A stretch of 64,000 nt of DNA. Source: Leucaena leucocephala (taxonomy: Eukaryota > Streptophyta > Magnoliopsida > Fabales > Fabaceae). The stretch lies in the NCBI GenBank assembly GCA_037074615.1, contig CM073532.1:12236001-12300000 (forward strand). The letters run 5' to 3'. The notes beneath the pieces are model-generated. The model was not told the origin of the DNA and did not search any database. It saw only the letters and a list, made by a program, of their open reading frames with translations. Positions 1 to 11,391 of this stretch are shown here, in pieces (position 1 is the first letter of the stretch; every line of letters starts with the position of its first letter). The position numbers and the translations under genes were made by a program.

Positions 1-481
1 CCTGAATCAGGTTTACACTCTAGAAGATTGGCATGAGATGGTCATAAGTCAGATATTGCCATATACCCCTACATGTCATGTAGAGTTAAGTGAGTTTCTG
101 GGAAATGATCCACCAACTGATATATAAGGGTGGCATTTTCGTATGCAGAAGTACTTGCAGTTTACGATTCCCTAGAAAAGAATGTAAAAAGGGATTAGGG
201 GTAATGTACATATGTAAACAGTGTAAAGTGAAGTAATTACATAGTGGTATGCTAGTTATGACTTACCCCAAATATGTAATTGGCATGTATGTAATGTATG
301 TACAAATGTTATGATGGTACAATGAAATGATAGTTGGTTGAACATCTATGTTAATATGTTCCCTATTTAATTCAATTGTGATAGATAGATATGGATGAGT
401 TTCAAATTACTCAAGCTCATCAAAGTTAAGAACAAGGATCACAAGAATACTAGAATAGAATGTTTAAAGAAAGCAGTGTTG

Positions 482-749
482 GACACGACTAGAAGTTCCA
501 GAGAAGTTGAGTCGTGACTAGTTGAGCCACAAGTCATGATGAATATTTACAGAGGTGGTTTGTTCGTGATGAGTAAAGACCATTGGTCACGACGGAAAGT
601 CACAGAGCTTTCAGGTCGCGACGAGAGAAAACCTGTGGTCACAACTGAAGTACACATAGCCATAAAGTCGTGACGAGTAGAATGGGATGGTCGCAACTAA
701 AATTTACAGAGAATATGAGTCGCGACTAGTAAACAATTAGGTCGCGACC
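482..749 (+). repeat. GTCGCGAC palindrome lattice in the E1 leader
   Basis: Eleven copies or near copies of GTCGCGAC start at 482, 511, 533, 563, 586, 615, 638, 667, 690, 719 and 741. Intervals are 29, 22, 30, 23, 29, 23, 29, 23, 29 and 22. The sequence between sites is not conserved, but site and spacing are. Departures from the palindrome are mostly C-to-T or G-to-A changes. The array lies just upstream of gag, as in E2 and E3. Confidence 0.85.
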
Positions 750-779
750 AGGATCCACAGAGACCTAATAATGAATAAA

Positions 780-1640
780 GATGCCAGCCTCACTAAAGTT
801 TATCAGTTAGAGGTTTAGCACGAGATGCAGGCAAGCTAAATAGTATAAGATACAGAGATACATATTAATTTAAAAAGATGCTCAAAAGTAGATCCTCTGT
901 ATTACCCTCAGGAGTATATCTACATTACGAAAGAAGTTGTTCAGTTAGTCTTTCCTGAACAAAAGGATTAAAAGTTAGAATGAGACTTGCCTGAGAATGA
1001 GCCTAACATATGGCTTAAAGTTAGAGATGTGATGGTTAATAGTTAGAGAGCTAATGTTCCCAAGATAGAGGGGTTCCATCACAAAGAAACAGTAACCTAG
1101 CGGACCTAGGGGAGAGCACCCTAAAGAACAGAAGTAATAGTGCTAGATGATGAGTGAGATCCATGTGACTCAAGTTAGTCAGGATCAAGAAAAAGACTAG
1201 AAAGGAACTAGAGTCCAGTCTAAAGCAGACTAGGACTAATATACAGACAGAAAGATTTAAGAAATAGTAAAGAGATGTAGAAGTATTCTATAGAGATCAA
1301 GATTGATCCGCTCACCTGAGAAGTTTTCTTGGACAGTTTATGAGAAGCATTCCTCTCAGTTAGATAGAGATGAGTGTGAGGCTAAGGGTTAAAGAGAGAA
1401 ATAAAAACCCTTTGATGACTATTTAGCCGAGTTCATCCATAAGAGCAATGAGAGTTGAATGACTGAGAAGTTAGTTAACGGATTGAATTCCGTGTTATAA
1501 AGAAAAAGTTTTTCTCAGGTAGTTGCATAAGTTCAATAGAGCGGTAGATGTATGCAAGATTAGAAACAGAAGTGTATGATGTTAGAGAGAGAAAGGTAGC
1601 CACAGACTCCCCTATCCTCTGTGTAAGAAAGAGTAGTGAA
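780..1640 (+). pseudogene. E1 gag remnant
   Basis: Decayed capsid (gag) gene of the nested family. The reading frame is destroyed by many stops and shifts, but segments align with the E3 gag. A stretch near 1320-1440 corresponds to the retrotransposon gag domain, including a readable KPFDDYLAEF-like motif. The TTCAATAGAGCGGTAGA segment near 1529 matches E3 near 21880. Its place just after the palindrome array is the same as in E3. It cannot make a protein. The boundaries are approximate. Confidence 0.55.
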
Positions 1641-4293
1641 GGGTTGAGTCTGTACCCTAGAAAAAAAAGGGGGTTACGTGGCAGCGTAATTAAATGAGTA
1701 TTTATCTTAAGCTCATGAATGAGTAATAGGGATCTGGCAGATAAGATAATAAAGGGAAAGAATGCTTAAAAGGATTACCAAGTTAATGGTTGAGTTACAG
1801 TATGCGTAAAATGGATGGTTGAGCAAATTATGTGCTAATAATATGGCTTTTATTGCCATAAGTTATGATGATTAGTTGTTGATATGGCTTTTGTTGCCAT
1901 AAGTTACGATGATCAGTTGCATCTCCTTGCAGTTGTCATATGATGGCACGCAAGTTAGAGAATGTTTAAATAATTGCATCTCCTTGCATATTATGCAAGT
2001 TAGAGTATGCTATGACGAATGAATACTCCCCTTTTACAGTACATGCAGGGTAGAGTTCATATGAGATGAGGATGTTATGAGAAAATTAGGTTGCTCCCAT
2101 ACCATATGACATGCAATTGGATAATTTAACTTGGTAATGATAAGAAAGCAAAGAAAAGTGATAAACGAGATACTTAGCCAGTTAATCCCTCAAGTTTAGA
2201 ATGAGAATCTTCGATAGATAATGATAGTCAATTAAACAGAGAATGAGATTAGAGATAAATGTTGATCACAATCCTAGAGACATATGATTACAGTACTCAG
2301 GACATATCCCTTCAATGGGGATGAGATATATGAATGATGTACCATGAACATAAAGTGAGCAAGGTGATACAGCTCTGGGAGGGAGTAGCGTCTATGTAAT
2401 AGAAGTTAATATTCTCGCAGTAGAGATAGATTGCTCTTGCGATAGAGTCAAACTGCTCAGGAATAGAGCTGAAAGCATGGTCTGTGGAGCTCATAATAAA
2501 GCCATGTCAATCAAATGAGATAGACAGATTATAAAGAATATATGCATGATAGAGCATTTGTAGCTCTCTGCAGTACTAGATATAGTAAAGTTATGAAAGA
2601 TGAGAATAACATCAGAAATCCCTAAATGATAGAGGAAATTAGTAAAGTCTTAATATATGATATTGGCTTCTGTGATCATTTTTGGGGAATTATCTGTTGA
2701 GTTAGCAACTAAGTGGAAGTAACTAACCTTGTAACTTAGTCCGTTGGTTTAAGTCTTCCAGAGATAAGAATACGGTATAATAGAATCACAGTAGATTCTA
2801 GAGGATCACTGTTAGATCCTAGTATGGCTCATAGAGAATAGAAGTCCAGGGTCGCAGTTAGATCCTGAAGAGACTTACGGTTGATCGCAGTAGATTTCGA
2901 GGGTCGCAGTAGACCTAGCCTAAAGAATGTAAGGAGCCATAAGTACAGTATTTCTTTGGAATGACAATTACTAAGGACAAGGTCAAGGTAGAAAAGCTTC
3001 ACAAGTTGTTAACACATAGCAAAGAGAGTACCCATAATGTTAATTCAAATAGCCTTATTATTATTATAGACTGAACTCAGAATCTTCTTACATGAAAAAT
3101 GAAGTGAGATTAATAGAGATTCCTAAGATGTAAGATGAGAATAAAGAGAATGAGAATGAAAGCTAGATAGATCCTCCAGGTGTGGACAAAAAGGTTAAAA
3201 GTTAAAGAGATTTATAGAGAAAAGCCTAAAATAGTAAATTACCAGGGTTAGAGCCTGTTAGCACCAATGCTTCAGATTTTTATCAGCACTTTCTAGTTAA
3301 ATGTGCTCAGGCAAGAGTAGTCCAATGATGGGTGACCCTAGGAAGTAATGAGAAAAGAGTGCAAATGCCATAAAAGTTTGGCATAGATGTGCAGAGTCAT
3401 GTAAAATGATAAAGAGAATTATGAAAAGTTAGAAAGGGTTATGAATAGTAAAGGAGTAGAGCCCTTATGTCAAGTCCAAATAGAGTGGATTTGAAATGAA
3501 AGATTTCAATTATAACTTTGTTCAGGAGAAAGAGAAGTAAAAGAGCAATATTCTCCTGAGAGGTTGATAAAATTATAAGCTAAAGAGAATGTTGCTGACA
3601 TCTCAGAATATGTCATGATAAGGCAAGATAAGTTTTGAAAGAGTAAGATACACCATGATATAGCCAGATTTGGCTAGATATGCCACGATACAGCATGAGA
3701 AGTATGCAATGAGATATACATTTTGATAAGCATGTAATGTGGCACATAATGAGAAATGTGTATTGAAAATGATAGTAAGAAGTAACTTTATGAACAAATA
3801 GAGAGGCTCCCTTTATAAAAGAGATAAGACAATGAATGTTATGCTATAGATGAAGGCGAGAGCTTTCACTCCTTGCATGAAATGCCAGGCATTATGTTAT
3901 GTTTGTAAAATATGCTAAAGCTCCGAGTGTTAGAGCTGTGCACATTAAGAAAAGGAATGCTTGAGCTCCCATGTTAGAGCTTTGTATTCATGAGCAGGTA
4001 TGCAGTCCTGCAACACGTTGGCTAGGCATTATGCATGTTAGAGTATGTGCTCCTACTTAGTAGTAAAGTAAAGAAAATAATAACTGCATAAGCCCTCTCT
4101 CTGTATAATGTTGAATTATTGAAGATGATGAGAGAAATGTGATTATACAAAAAGAAAAATGAAGCTTTGCGGATGCTAAGGCAGTCTGCGAGATGCTAAA
4201 AGAAGTAATAAGAGATAAATGCTAGAAAGAATGATGAGTAATAGATAAAAAGTCTCGAATACAGTAATATTCGAGAGAGTTTGATATGAAAGA

Positions 4294-6420
4294 TGAAACA
4301 TCCTCCTTTATACTCCTCAGAGTACACTTGCGGAAGCAATATTAGCTTAACTTAAGTCAGAGATTGAACTTTTACTCTTAAGTTCCTCATTCTGGACCTT
4401 TATTTTGAGCACTGATTAATCTCATTCTACACATCCAAATGAGGCTTATTACCTATCCACGGAATGCCCCAGATGTGTACTACTGGTTCACTAAATCTCG
4501 TGGCCAGACTCCTCTGTTTACTAGGTCAAACTGAGGTCAGAACACTACTGCCTCAGGACCTACGAATTTCCCCTTAATTTACCATACATAAATTGAATAT
4601 GGCAAACAATATTTATCATTGAATAACATAATGTCATACAGCATGGCATACACAACAAGACATATGCATAATCTTTTTATCTTGATTACATCTCTTTCTG
4701 CCTAAACTCCGGCAGCATAACCGCTACACTTTATCTGTACAAAGAGCTGAACTGTACTGATTCTGTAATCCCCTCATGAGAACTACCATTCTACGTAGTA
4801 CTCAGGAAAGACTAAATGAACGGCTAGGTCCACTCACTTCTAGCCTCCTTAGACAGCACTACGTACACAGTACTTATCATATACTGATGTTCAGTCTTAA
4901 CTTCGGCAGCATAACGGCGTCTCTTAGCATTCTCAAAATCCACTTCAGCATAACCTCCCTGTAATGGGTTATGTATATATAGGGATGAGATTCAGGGGAA
5001 TCTCAGTAGCAATAATCATAACAATATATGTAATGCAGAGTGACAGTGCTTGCTTGTGATTGTGTACAGATAAGTATGCTGCGTGCTTCCATACTCAATA
5101 ACATATGATCATAGCATTGCAGTAGAGCTTCAGACATAACATATAAGACAACAATCCAACCAAACAATAGCACATCAAATCACAAAGCTATTACATAAAA
5201 GCTAGGATTAGTTACTACCTGGCTAGCTCAGCAGAACTCTACTATCTCTATTCTGCTTCCAGCTCCGCCAGAACTTCCTTTCTTCCTTTCCTCCTTTCTC
5301 TCTTCCTTTCCTTCTCCCTTCCTCTCTTCTTTCTCTCCCTTTCCTCTTGCCATGCGTGATCCAAATGAAGGCAAGGGGGGTATATATAGGGTTTACCAAT
5401 GGCATTTCTGTAATTTCCATGCCATCTGAACATGTGGTCCTGGTTTTTCCTAGAATTTCCTATTTTCCTTAATTCCTCCTTTACTGCATCATCGGGACAC
5501 CTCACCCTGCCACCTCAGCGTCACATTTTCCACATGTCTAAAATCCTGGACACCTCAGCATGCTGACTCACCGGTCCAGAGTCTTACCTCATAATGCGTG
5601 TCCTTAGCTTTATCTGCTTCCTCCAGATCAATGATACGTGGCGAATGGAAGAGACCTTGCACGCTTCCCAATGCTATCCAGATAAGTCCCAGACTTATCT
5701 GATCACCTCCTCAGTTTTCGTGCCAACTGAGTAACTTTACTCTACTGAAAGATCACTGAATCATGCTCTAATGCCAGGTGTCATCTTGTGAGTCCCATGA
5801 GTACAACTTATCAGTCTACCTCATGGTTTCCAGATAACCTTTCCTGTATCTGACCTCTTTCCCCAGTTCTACTTCTAACTGGGTAACTATCTCATTTGGA
5901 CCTTCACCACTCTTGGCCCATACGGCTAGTACTACTTTAGCCACTAGTCGCGACCTCATCATCACCTTATCGCGACATAACATCTTTTGGTTCATTAGTC
6001 GCGACCACGACATCCTTTAGTCGCGACCATAACAGTCTTTCGTCGCGACCACATCACTTTTTAGTAGTAACCAGGCTCATTCTACTCATTAGTCGCGACA
6101 CCACATACATATCCGTCACGACCAATCCATTCTGCCAATATTCGTCGCGACCATAATATACTCTCGTCGCGACCAACTTCTTTATCATCGTGACCTAACT
6201 GGTCAACTCTTGAACCTTTGACCTGTACATCATCCCCAAATGGCCATTTATCCCTTGGGACTTCCACTGTTTACACATAAGTCCCCGTACCTTTACTTAC
6301 TCGCAGCTTAGTCCCTGAAACTCTTTGCGTTCCTCTGGGACGTTTGCTAAAAAGGGGTCTAGTAGCCTCTTAATTTTAGGCCATCTCTACATCTTTAGGC
6401 CTGAAAATTGGGATGTTACA
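4294..6420 (-). repeat. E2 3' LTR
   Basis: A 2127-bp LTR with TG..CA ends when read on the minus strand. It matches 9966-11391 plus 14440-15117. A TATA-like box on the minus strand lies at 5381-5388, followed by a CT-rich (minus: GA-rich) leader at 5270-5345. It shares its 3' half with the S1, S2 and E3 LTRs, but its U3 part (about 5760-6420) is different and carries the GTCGCGAC array. At 5708-5725 it preserves the uninterrupted version of the site into which S1 inserted in the other LTR. Confidence 0.88.
5947..6195 (-). repeat. GTCGCGAC lattice in the E2 3' LTR (U3)
   Basis: Eleven copies or near copies start at 5947, 5969, 5998, 6020, 6042, 6064, 6092, 6115, 6144, 6166 and 6187. Intervals are 22, 29, 22, 22, 22, 28, 23, 29, 22 and 21. 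Seven of the eleven keep the exact eight bases. The intervening sequence is not repetitive. Confidence 0.88.
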
Positions 6421-6470
6421 TTTCTCCTCCCCTTTAAATAAATTTCGTCCTCGAAATTTAATTAGTACCA
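6411..6470 (-). other. E2 polypurine tract and LTR junction
   Basis: On the minus strand the internal region ends with a GAGGACGAAATTT motif and an AAAGGGGAGGAGAAA purine run directly before TGTAACATCCC. This is the usual plus-strand primer of LTR elements. The same arrangement is at 15405-15437 (E1) and 22770-22802 (E3), which supports a common family. Confidence 0.75.
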
Positions 6471-9417
6471 TAGCCAAATTAACTTAACATCTGGCAAAGT
6501 ACTCATCATAACTTTACATCTCTTCGTAACATGCTTATCTTTCTCTGGGTCAACTCAATCAGAGTTGAAGTCTACTTTTCTCTTATGGATCACTTACTGC
6601 ACTTTATAAGTAGTGTCCATTTCTTTCATATGAAATTCTCTCGAATATTACTATATTCGGGAATTTCTTCTAACTACTCATCATACTTCTAGCATCTATC
6701 TCTTAGTACTATTCTTGATATCTTGCAGACTGCTTTAAAATCTCCAATATTTCATCTTTCTTTGCACTTAACTTCATACAGAGAGAGGACTTAGGCAGCT
6801 ATTCTTTCTTTACTTTGCTGCTAAACAAGAGCACCTACTCTTAAATAAGAGAATCTATGCATAATGCCTGGCCAACATATTGCAGGACTACATACCTGCT
6901 TATGAATGCAAAGCTCTAACATCGGAGCTCAAGCATTTCTGTTCTAATTATGCACGGCTCTAACACTTGGAGCTTGCACAGTTCTAGCATAACATATGGC
7001 CTGACATCTCATGCACGAGGGAAAACTCTCATTTTCTATTTCGTTCGTAACATAACATTTAAACATATGATCCCTACAAAAAGGGAGCCTCTCTATCTGT
7101 TCATAAAATGCACATTTCTCGGTACGTATCTTATTACACGTTTACCATAGTATATCTCATTGCATGCTTTTAATACTTTATCATAGCATATCTAGCCAAC
7201 TCTGGCTATCTCATGGTGTATATCACCCTTTCATAACTTATCTTGAGATACCATAAGTCTAACATTCTCTTCCTCATAGAACTGAGTTCTATCTTTGCTT
7301 TGCCTTAGACCTTTTTCTCTAGGTCTTCTCTAGCCTTTTAATCTTTTTACCCTCATCTGGGGGAATCTATCTACTCATACTCTTCTGTTCTCATTACACT
7401 GAGGATTTTCTTCTCTGCTTCTCATTACACAGAGGATTCTCTTCTCTGCTTCTCAGGCATACTTCTACAAAACTTTGAATATCAGCACTCAGATTTGAAC
7501 TTGGACTCCCTCTTCGTTTAAGGGAAAGCTAAGTTTAGTCTGTATACTAGAGGCTACCTGAGGAAAATCGTTATAAAACAATTTCTCTGGGTGAATTTAT
7601 CAACTAGTGAAGCTTCCTCACCTTAACTTCGTCTTTGGCATTCATCTTCCCAAAGAGATACTACATTGTACTCATAACTCATGGCTCATTACTTTCCTTA
7701 GGCTAGGTCTAACTGCAACCTCGGGATCTAACTGTGATCAACCGTTAGCCTCTTCAGAATCTAACTGCGACTCTGAAGCTGTTAGGATCTAACTGCGACC
7801 CTGGAGCCATGCTAGGATCTAACTGCGACCCTCCAGAATCTAACTGCGATTCTGTTGTACTGTACATCTCCCGAAGATCTTAAACCAATAGACTAAGTTA
7901 TAAGGTTAACTCTTCCACCTGTTGATAACTCCATAAAAATTTTAAAAAATTTTAGAGCCTCATATCATTTACCCAGACTTTACTTACTTTCTCTTTTACT
8001 CAGGAGTTCCTTCTCATCTTTCAACTTTAACGTGGCCGGTTTACCCTTGGCTGTGGTCTAACCACCTGCCATTGCATTCTACTGCATGGCCTCATCATAC
8101 TTCTCATTTCAATCTGTGCTCTAACTGCGAGCCATTTAAACTGTGCTCTAACTGCGAGCATTCTGTATCAGATCCAACTCTTATGAAGAGTGATCTGTAC
8201 TTATCCGAATCTAGCTCTATCTGGGAGCCATATGTTTCAGATCCAACTCTTATCTGAAGAGTGATCTAGAAACAATTTCTTTACTCTTATCTGCTTTTCT
8301 TTCTGTATACCATCTCTTTCAACAGAAATGGCTCTGAGTACTGTATTCACAAGTCTACAGAATTACCTGAGTAACCTCAATCATAACATATCTGAATATC
8401 ATAGCTTATTGTCCCATAAACTGAGACTATCTATCATCCTCAATACATATCTCATTACATGTCATATGGTATAGGAGCAACATAACTTCCTCATAACTTC
8501 TTAATCTCGTATACACTCTACCCTGCATATATTGCAAAAGGGGAGTATTCATTCATCATGGCATACTCTAACATGCATGTCCTTATTTGACAACTGCAAG
8601 GAGATGCAACTATCACATCTTATGGCAACATAAGCCATATCATCTACATATTTTACTCAACCATCCATTAGACATCGTAATAATCTAAGTAAGCCTCAAA
8701 ACATGTTTCCTTTATCATTTTGCCTATCATATCCTGAATCATTTATCTATTTCACTTAGGCTGCCACACTACCCTCTTATCAGGGTATAGACTCAACCCT
8801 TCATTACTTTATCTTACATAGGGGATAGGGGAGTCACTTTATCTTTTTAAACTGTGGCTACCTCTCTACTATCTCTTTACTTCTTCTATCTATCTCTTAG
8901 TCCCAGTCTATTCTTGACCAGACTGTGGTTCCTGATCGATCTTTCTCTTGATCCTAGCGAACTTCAGTCGCATAGATCTCATTCATCATCTCTTACTATC
9001 ATTTCTGTTCTCTAGGGTACTCTACCCTGAATCTATCACTTCTCCGTGATAGGATCCCTCTGCTTAGGGAACATTAGCTCTTTAGCTATTAACCATCACA
9101 TCTCTAGCCTTAGGTCATGTCCTAGGATCATTCCTAGACAAAACTCATTCTAGCTATCTAGCTAGCTCATCTTAACTCATCATCATTATTCTTTACATCA
9201 TCCCTTGCTACTCATCCTGCCTAGCACGGATGACTCGCATAGGGTCTACCTCATTGGAGTTGCCAGCTTCCTCTATGCACGGCTCCTCCACTCAAGCTCT
9301 ACATTCTTTTCTTATGTTCACCATCTTTTTTCTTCTCAAAAAGAAAAATGAACACATATCTCATCTAGGAGCTTTATCTCCACTGAGCTTTCTAAAACTC
9401 TATGTAAATAACTGTCT
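6421..9417 (-). other. E2 internal region: noncoding and gag remnants
   Basis: No open reading frame of note. The start of gag can be read on the minus strand around 9340 down to 9180; it resembles the E3 gag N-terminus (the EEAGNSNEV motif is readable) but soon breaks. At 7690-8260 there is a cluster of short repeats around ATCTAACTGCGA. The rest has E1 counterparts but no recognised domains. Confidence 0.6.
9180..9340 (-). pseudogene. E2 gag N-terminal remnant
   Basis: Minus-strand start of a gag gene. The ATG lies near 9332 after a stretch like that before the E3 gag start. The encoded EEAGNSNEV segment matches E3 residues. Stops follow within about 50 codons and nothing downstream is open. 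It is non-functional. Confidence 0.55.
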
Positions 9418-9818
9418 GTCGCAACCTGAGTATTGGATAGTCGTGACTCATATCCTCTGTGATCCTTCGTCGTGACCATCGCACTTAACTCATCACAACC
9501 TAACACCTCTGTCCTTTCGTCGTGACCTAACTCCTCTCACGTCGCGACCTGGACCATTTTGCACACTAGCCGCATAATACCTCGTTACTCGTCGCGACCA
9601 TAGGCCTCCTCACAACGCAACCTTAACTCTTCAGTCGCGACACAAGACCTTTCTCGTCGCAACCTTAGCTTTCTGCCATATACCGTCGCGACCTTGTGAC
9701 ATACACGTCGCGGCCTAATCTCTCTGTAAATAACTGTCACGACCTAGACACTTAATAGTCGCAACTAAAACTCTCTTTGAGCTATCCTTCGTGACCTAAA
9801 ACCATATTAGTCGCGACC
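9418..9818 (-). repeat. GTCGCGAC lattice in the E2 leader
   Basis: About 17 copies or near copies start at 9418, 9440, 9469, 9492, 9519, 9541, 9569, 9591, 9614, 9634, 9656, 9685, 9707, 9736, 9758, 9788 and 9810. Most intervals alternate 22-23 and 27-30 bp. It lies between the primer binding site and gag, as in E1 and E3. Confidence 0.85.
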
Positions 9819-9950
9819 CAATGCCATTCTCACGCACTCAAGGGAAAATACTCTTTCTAAATCAGAGCATCACTGAGCCAGAACCATCTGTTCTGTACCA
9901 GAATCTTATGCTCTGAACCAGAATCCTTCTAGTCTATGCTAGAACCTCTT

Positions 9951-9962
9951 GCTCTAATACCA
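9951..9962 (-). other. E2 primer binding site (initiator Met tRNA type)
   Basis: On the minus strand, TGGTATTAGAGC begins three bases inside the 5' LTR end. It differs by one base from TGGTATCAGAGC, complementary to the 3' end of plant initiator methionine tRNA, which is present unchanged in E3. Confidence 0.85.
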
Positions 9963-11391
9963 AAATGAAACATCCTCCTTTATACTCCTCAGAGTACACT
10001 TGCGGAAGCAATATTAGCTTAACTTAAGTCCAGAGATTGAACTTTTACTCTTAAGTTTCTCAATCTGGACCTTTATTTTGAGCACTGATTAATCTCATTC
10101 TACACATCCAAATGAGGCTTATTACCTATCCATGGAATGCCCCAGATGTGTACTACCGGCTCACTAAATCTCGTGGGCAAACTCCTCCGTTTACTAGGTC
10201 AAACTGAGGTCAGAACACTGCTGCCTCAGGACCTGCGAATTTCCCCTTAATTTACCATACATAAATTGAATATGCCAAACAATATTTATCATTGAATAAC
10301 ATAATGTCATACAGCATAGCATACACAACAAGACATATACATAATCTTTTTATCTTGATTACATCTCTTTCTGCCTAAACTCCGGCAGCATAACCGCTAC
10401 GCTTCATCTGTACAAAGAGCTGAACTGTACTGATTCGGTAATCCCCTGATGAGAACTACCATTCTACGTAGTACCCAGGAAACACTAGATGAACCGGCTA
10501 GGTCCACTCACTTCTAGCCTCCTTAGACAGTACTACGTACACAGTACTTATCATATACTGATGTTCAGTCTTAACTTCGGCAGCATAACGGCGTCTCTTA
10601 GCATTCTCAAAATCCACTTCAGCATAACCTCCCTGTAATGGGTTATGTATATATAGGGATGAGATTCAGGGGAATCTCAGTAGCAATAATCATAACAATA
10701 TATGTAATGCAGAGTGACAGTGCTTGCTTGTGATTGTGTACAGATAAGTATGCTGCGTGCTTCCATACTCAATAACATATGATCATAGCATTGCAGTAGA
10801 GCTTCAGACGTAACATATAAGACAGCAATATAACCAAACAATAGCACATCAAATCACAAAGCTATTACATAAAAGCTAGGATTAGTTACTACCTGGCTAG
10901 CTCAGCAGAACTCTACTATCTCTATTCTGCTTCCAGCTCCGCCAGAACTTCCTTTCTTCCTTTCCTCCTTTCTCTCTTCCTTTCCTTCTCCCTTTCTCTC
11001 TTCTTTCTCTCCCTTTCCTCTTGCCATGCGTGATCCAAATGAAGCAAGGGGGGTATATATAGGGTTTCCCAATTGTATTTCTGTAATTTCCATGCCATCT
11101 GAACATGTGGTCCTGGTTTTTCCTGGAATTTCCTATTTTTCTTAATTTCTCCTTTACTGCATCATCGGGACACCTCACCCTGCCACCTCAGCATCACATT
11201 TTCCACATGTCTAAAATCCTGGACACCTCAGCATGCTGACTCACCGGTCCAGAGTCCTACCTCGTAATGCGTGTCCTTAGCTTTATATGCTTCCTCCAGA
11301 TCAATGCCATGTGGCCACTAGAAGAGACCTTGCAAGCTTCCCGATGCTATCCAGATAAGTCCCAGACTTATCTGATCACCTCCTCAGTTTT

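Larger units (their letters stand above)
1..4293 (+). mobile_element. E1: internal region (left part) of a decayed LTR retrotransposon
   Basis: This is the left part of the internal region of a gag-type LTR element whose 5' LTR lies before the window. It holds a GTCGCGAC array (482-749), a decayed gag (about 780-1640) and a long stretch without reading frames. It stops at 4293, where E2 begins, and resumes at 15118. AAAGA at 4289-4293 is repeated at 15118-15122, and joining the two sides restores sequence matching the same family's internal region in E2 (about 6610-6660, minus strand). About 1-380 has no match I recognise elsewhere in the window. The rest is noncoding, with only short chance frames. 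Confidence 0.75.

Noticed and set aside
5223..5505. Lys/Arg/Glu-rich small proteins (also 10897-11178)
   Set aside because: They come from a CT-rich stretch of the LTR leader, repeated in both LTRs of E2. This is low-complexity, not a gene.
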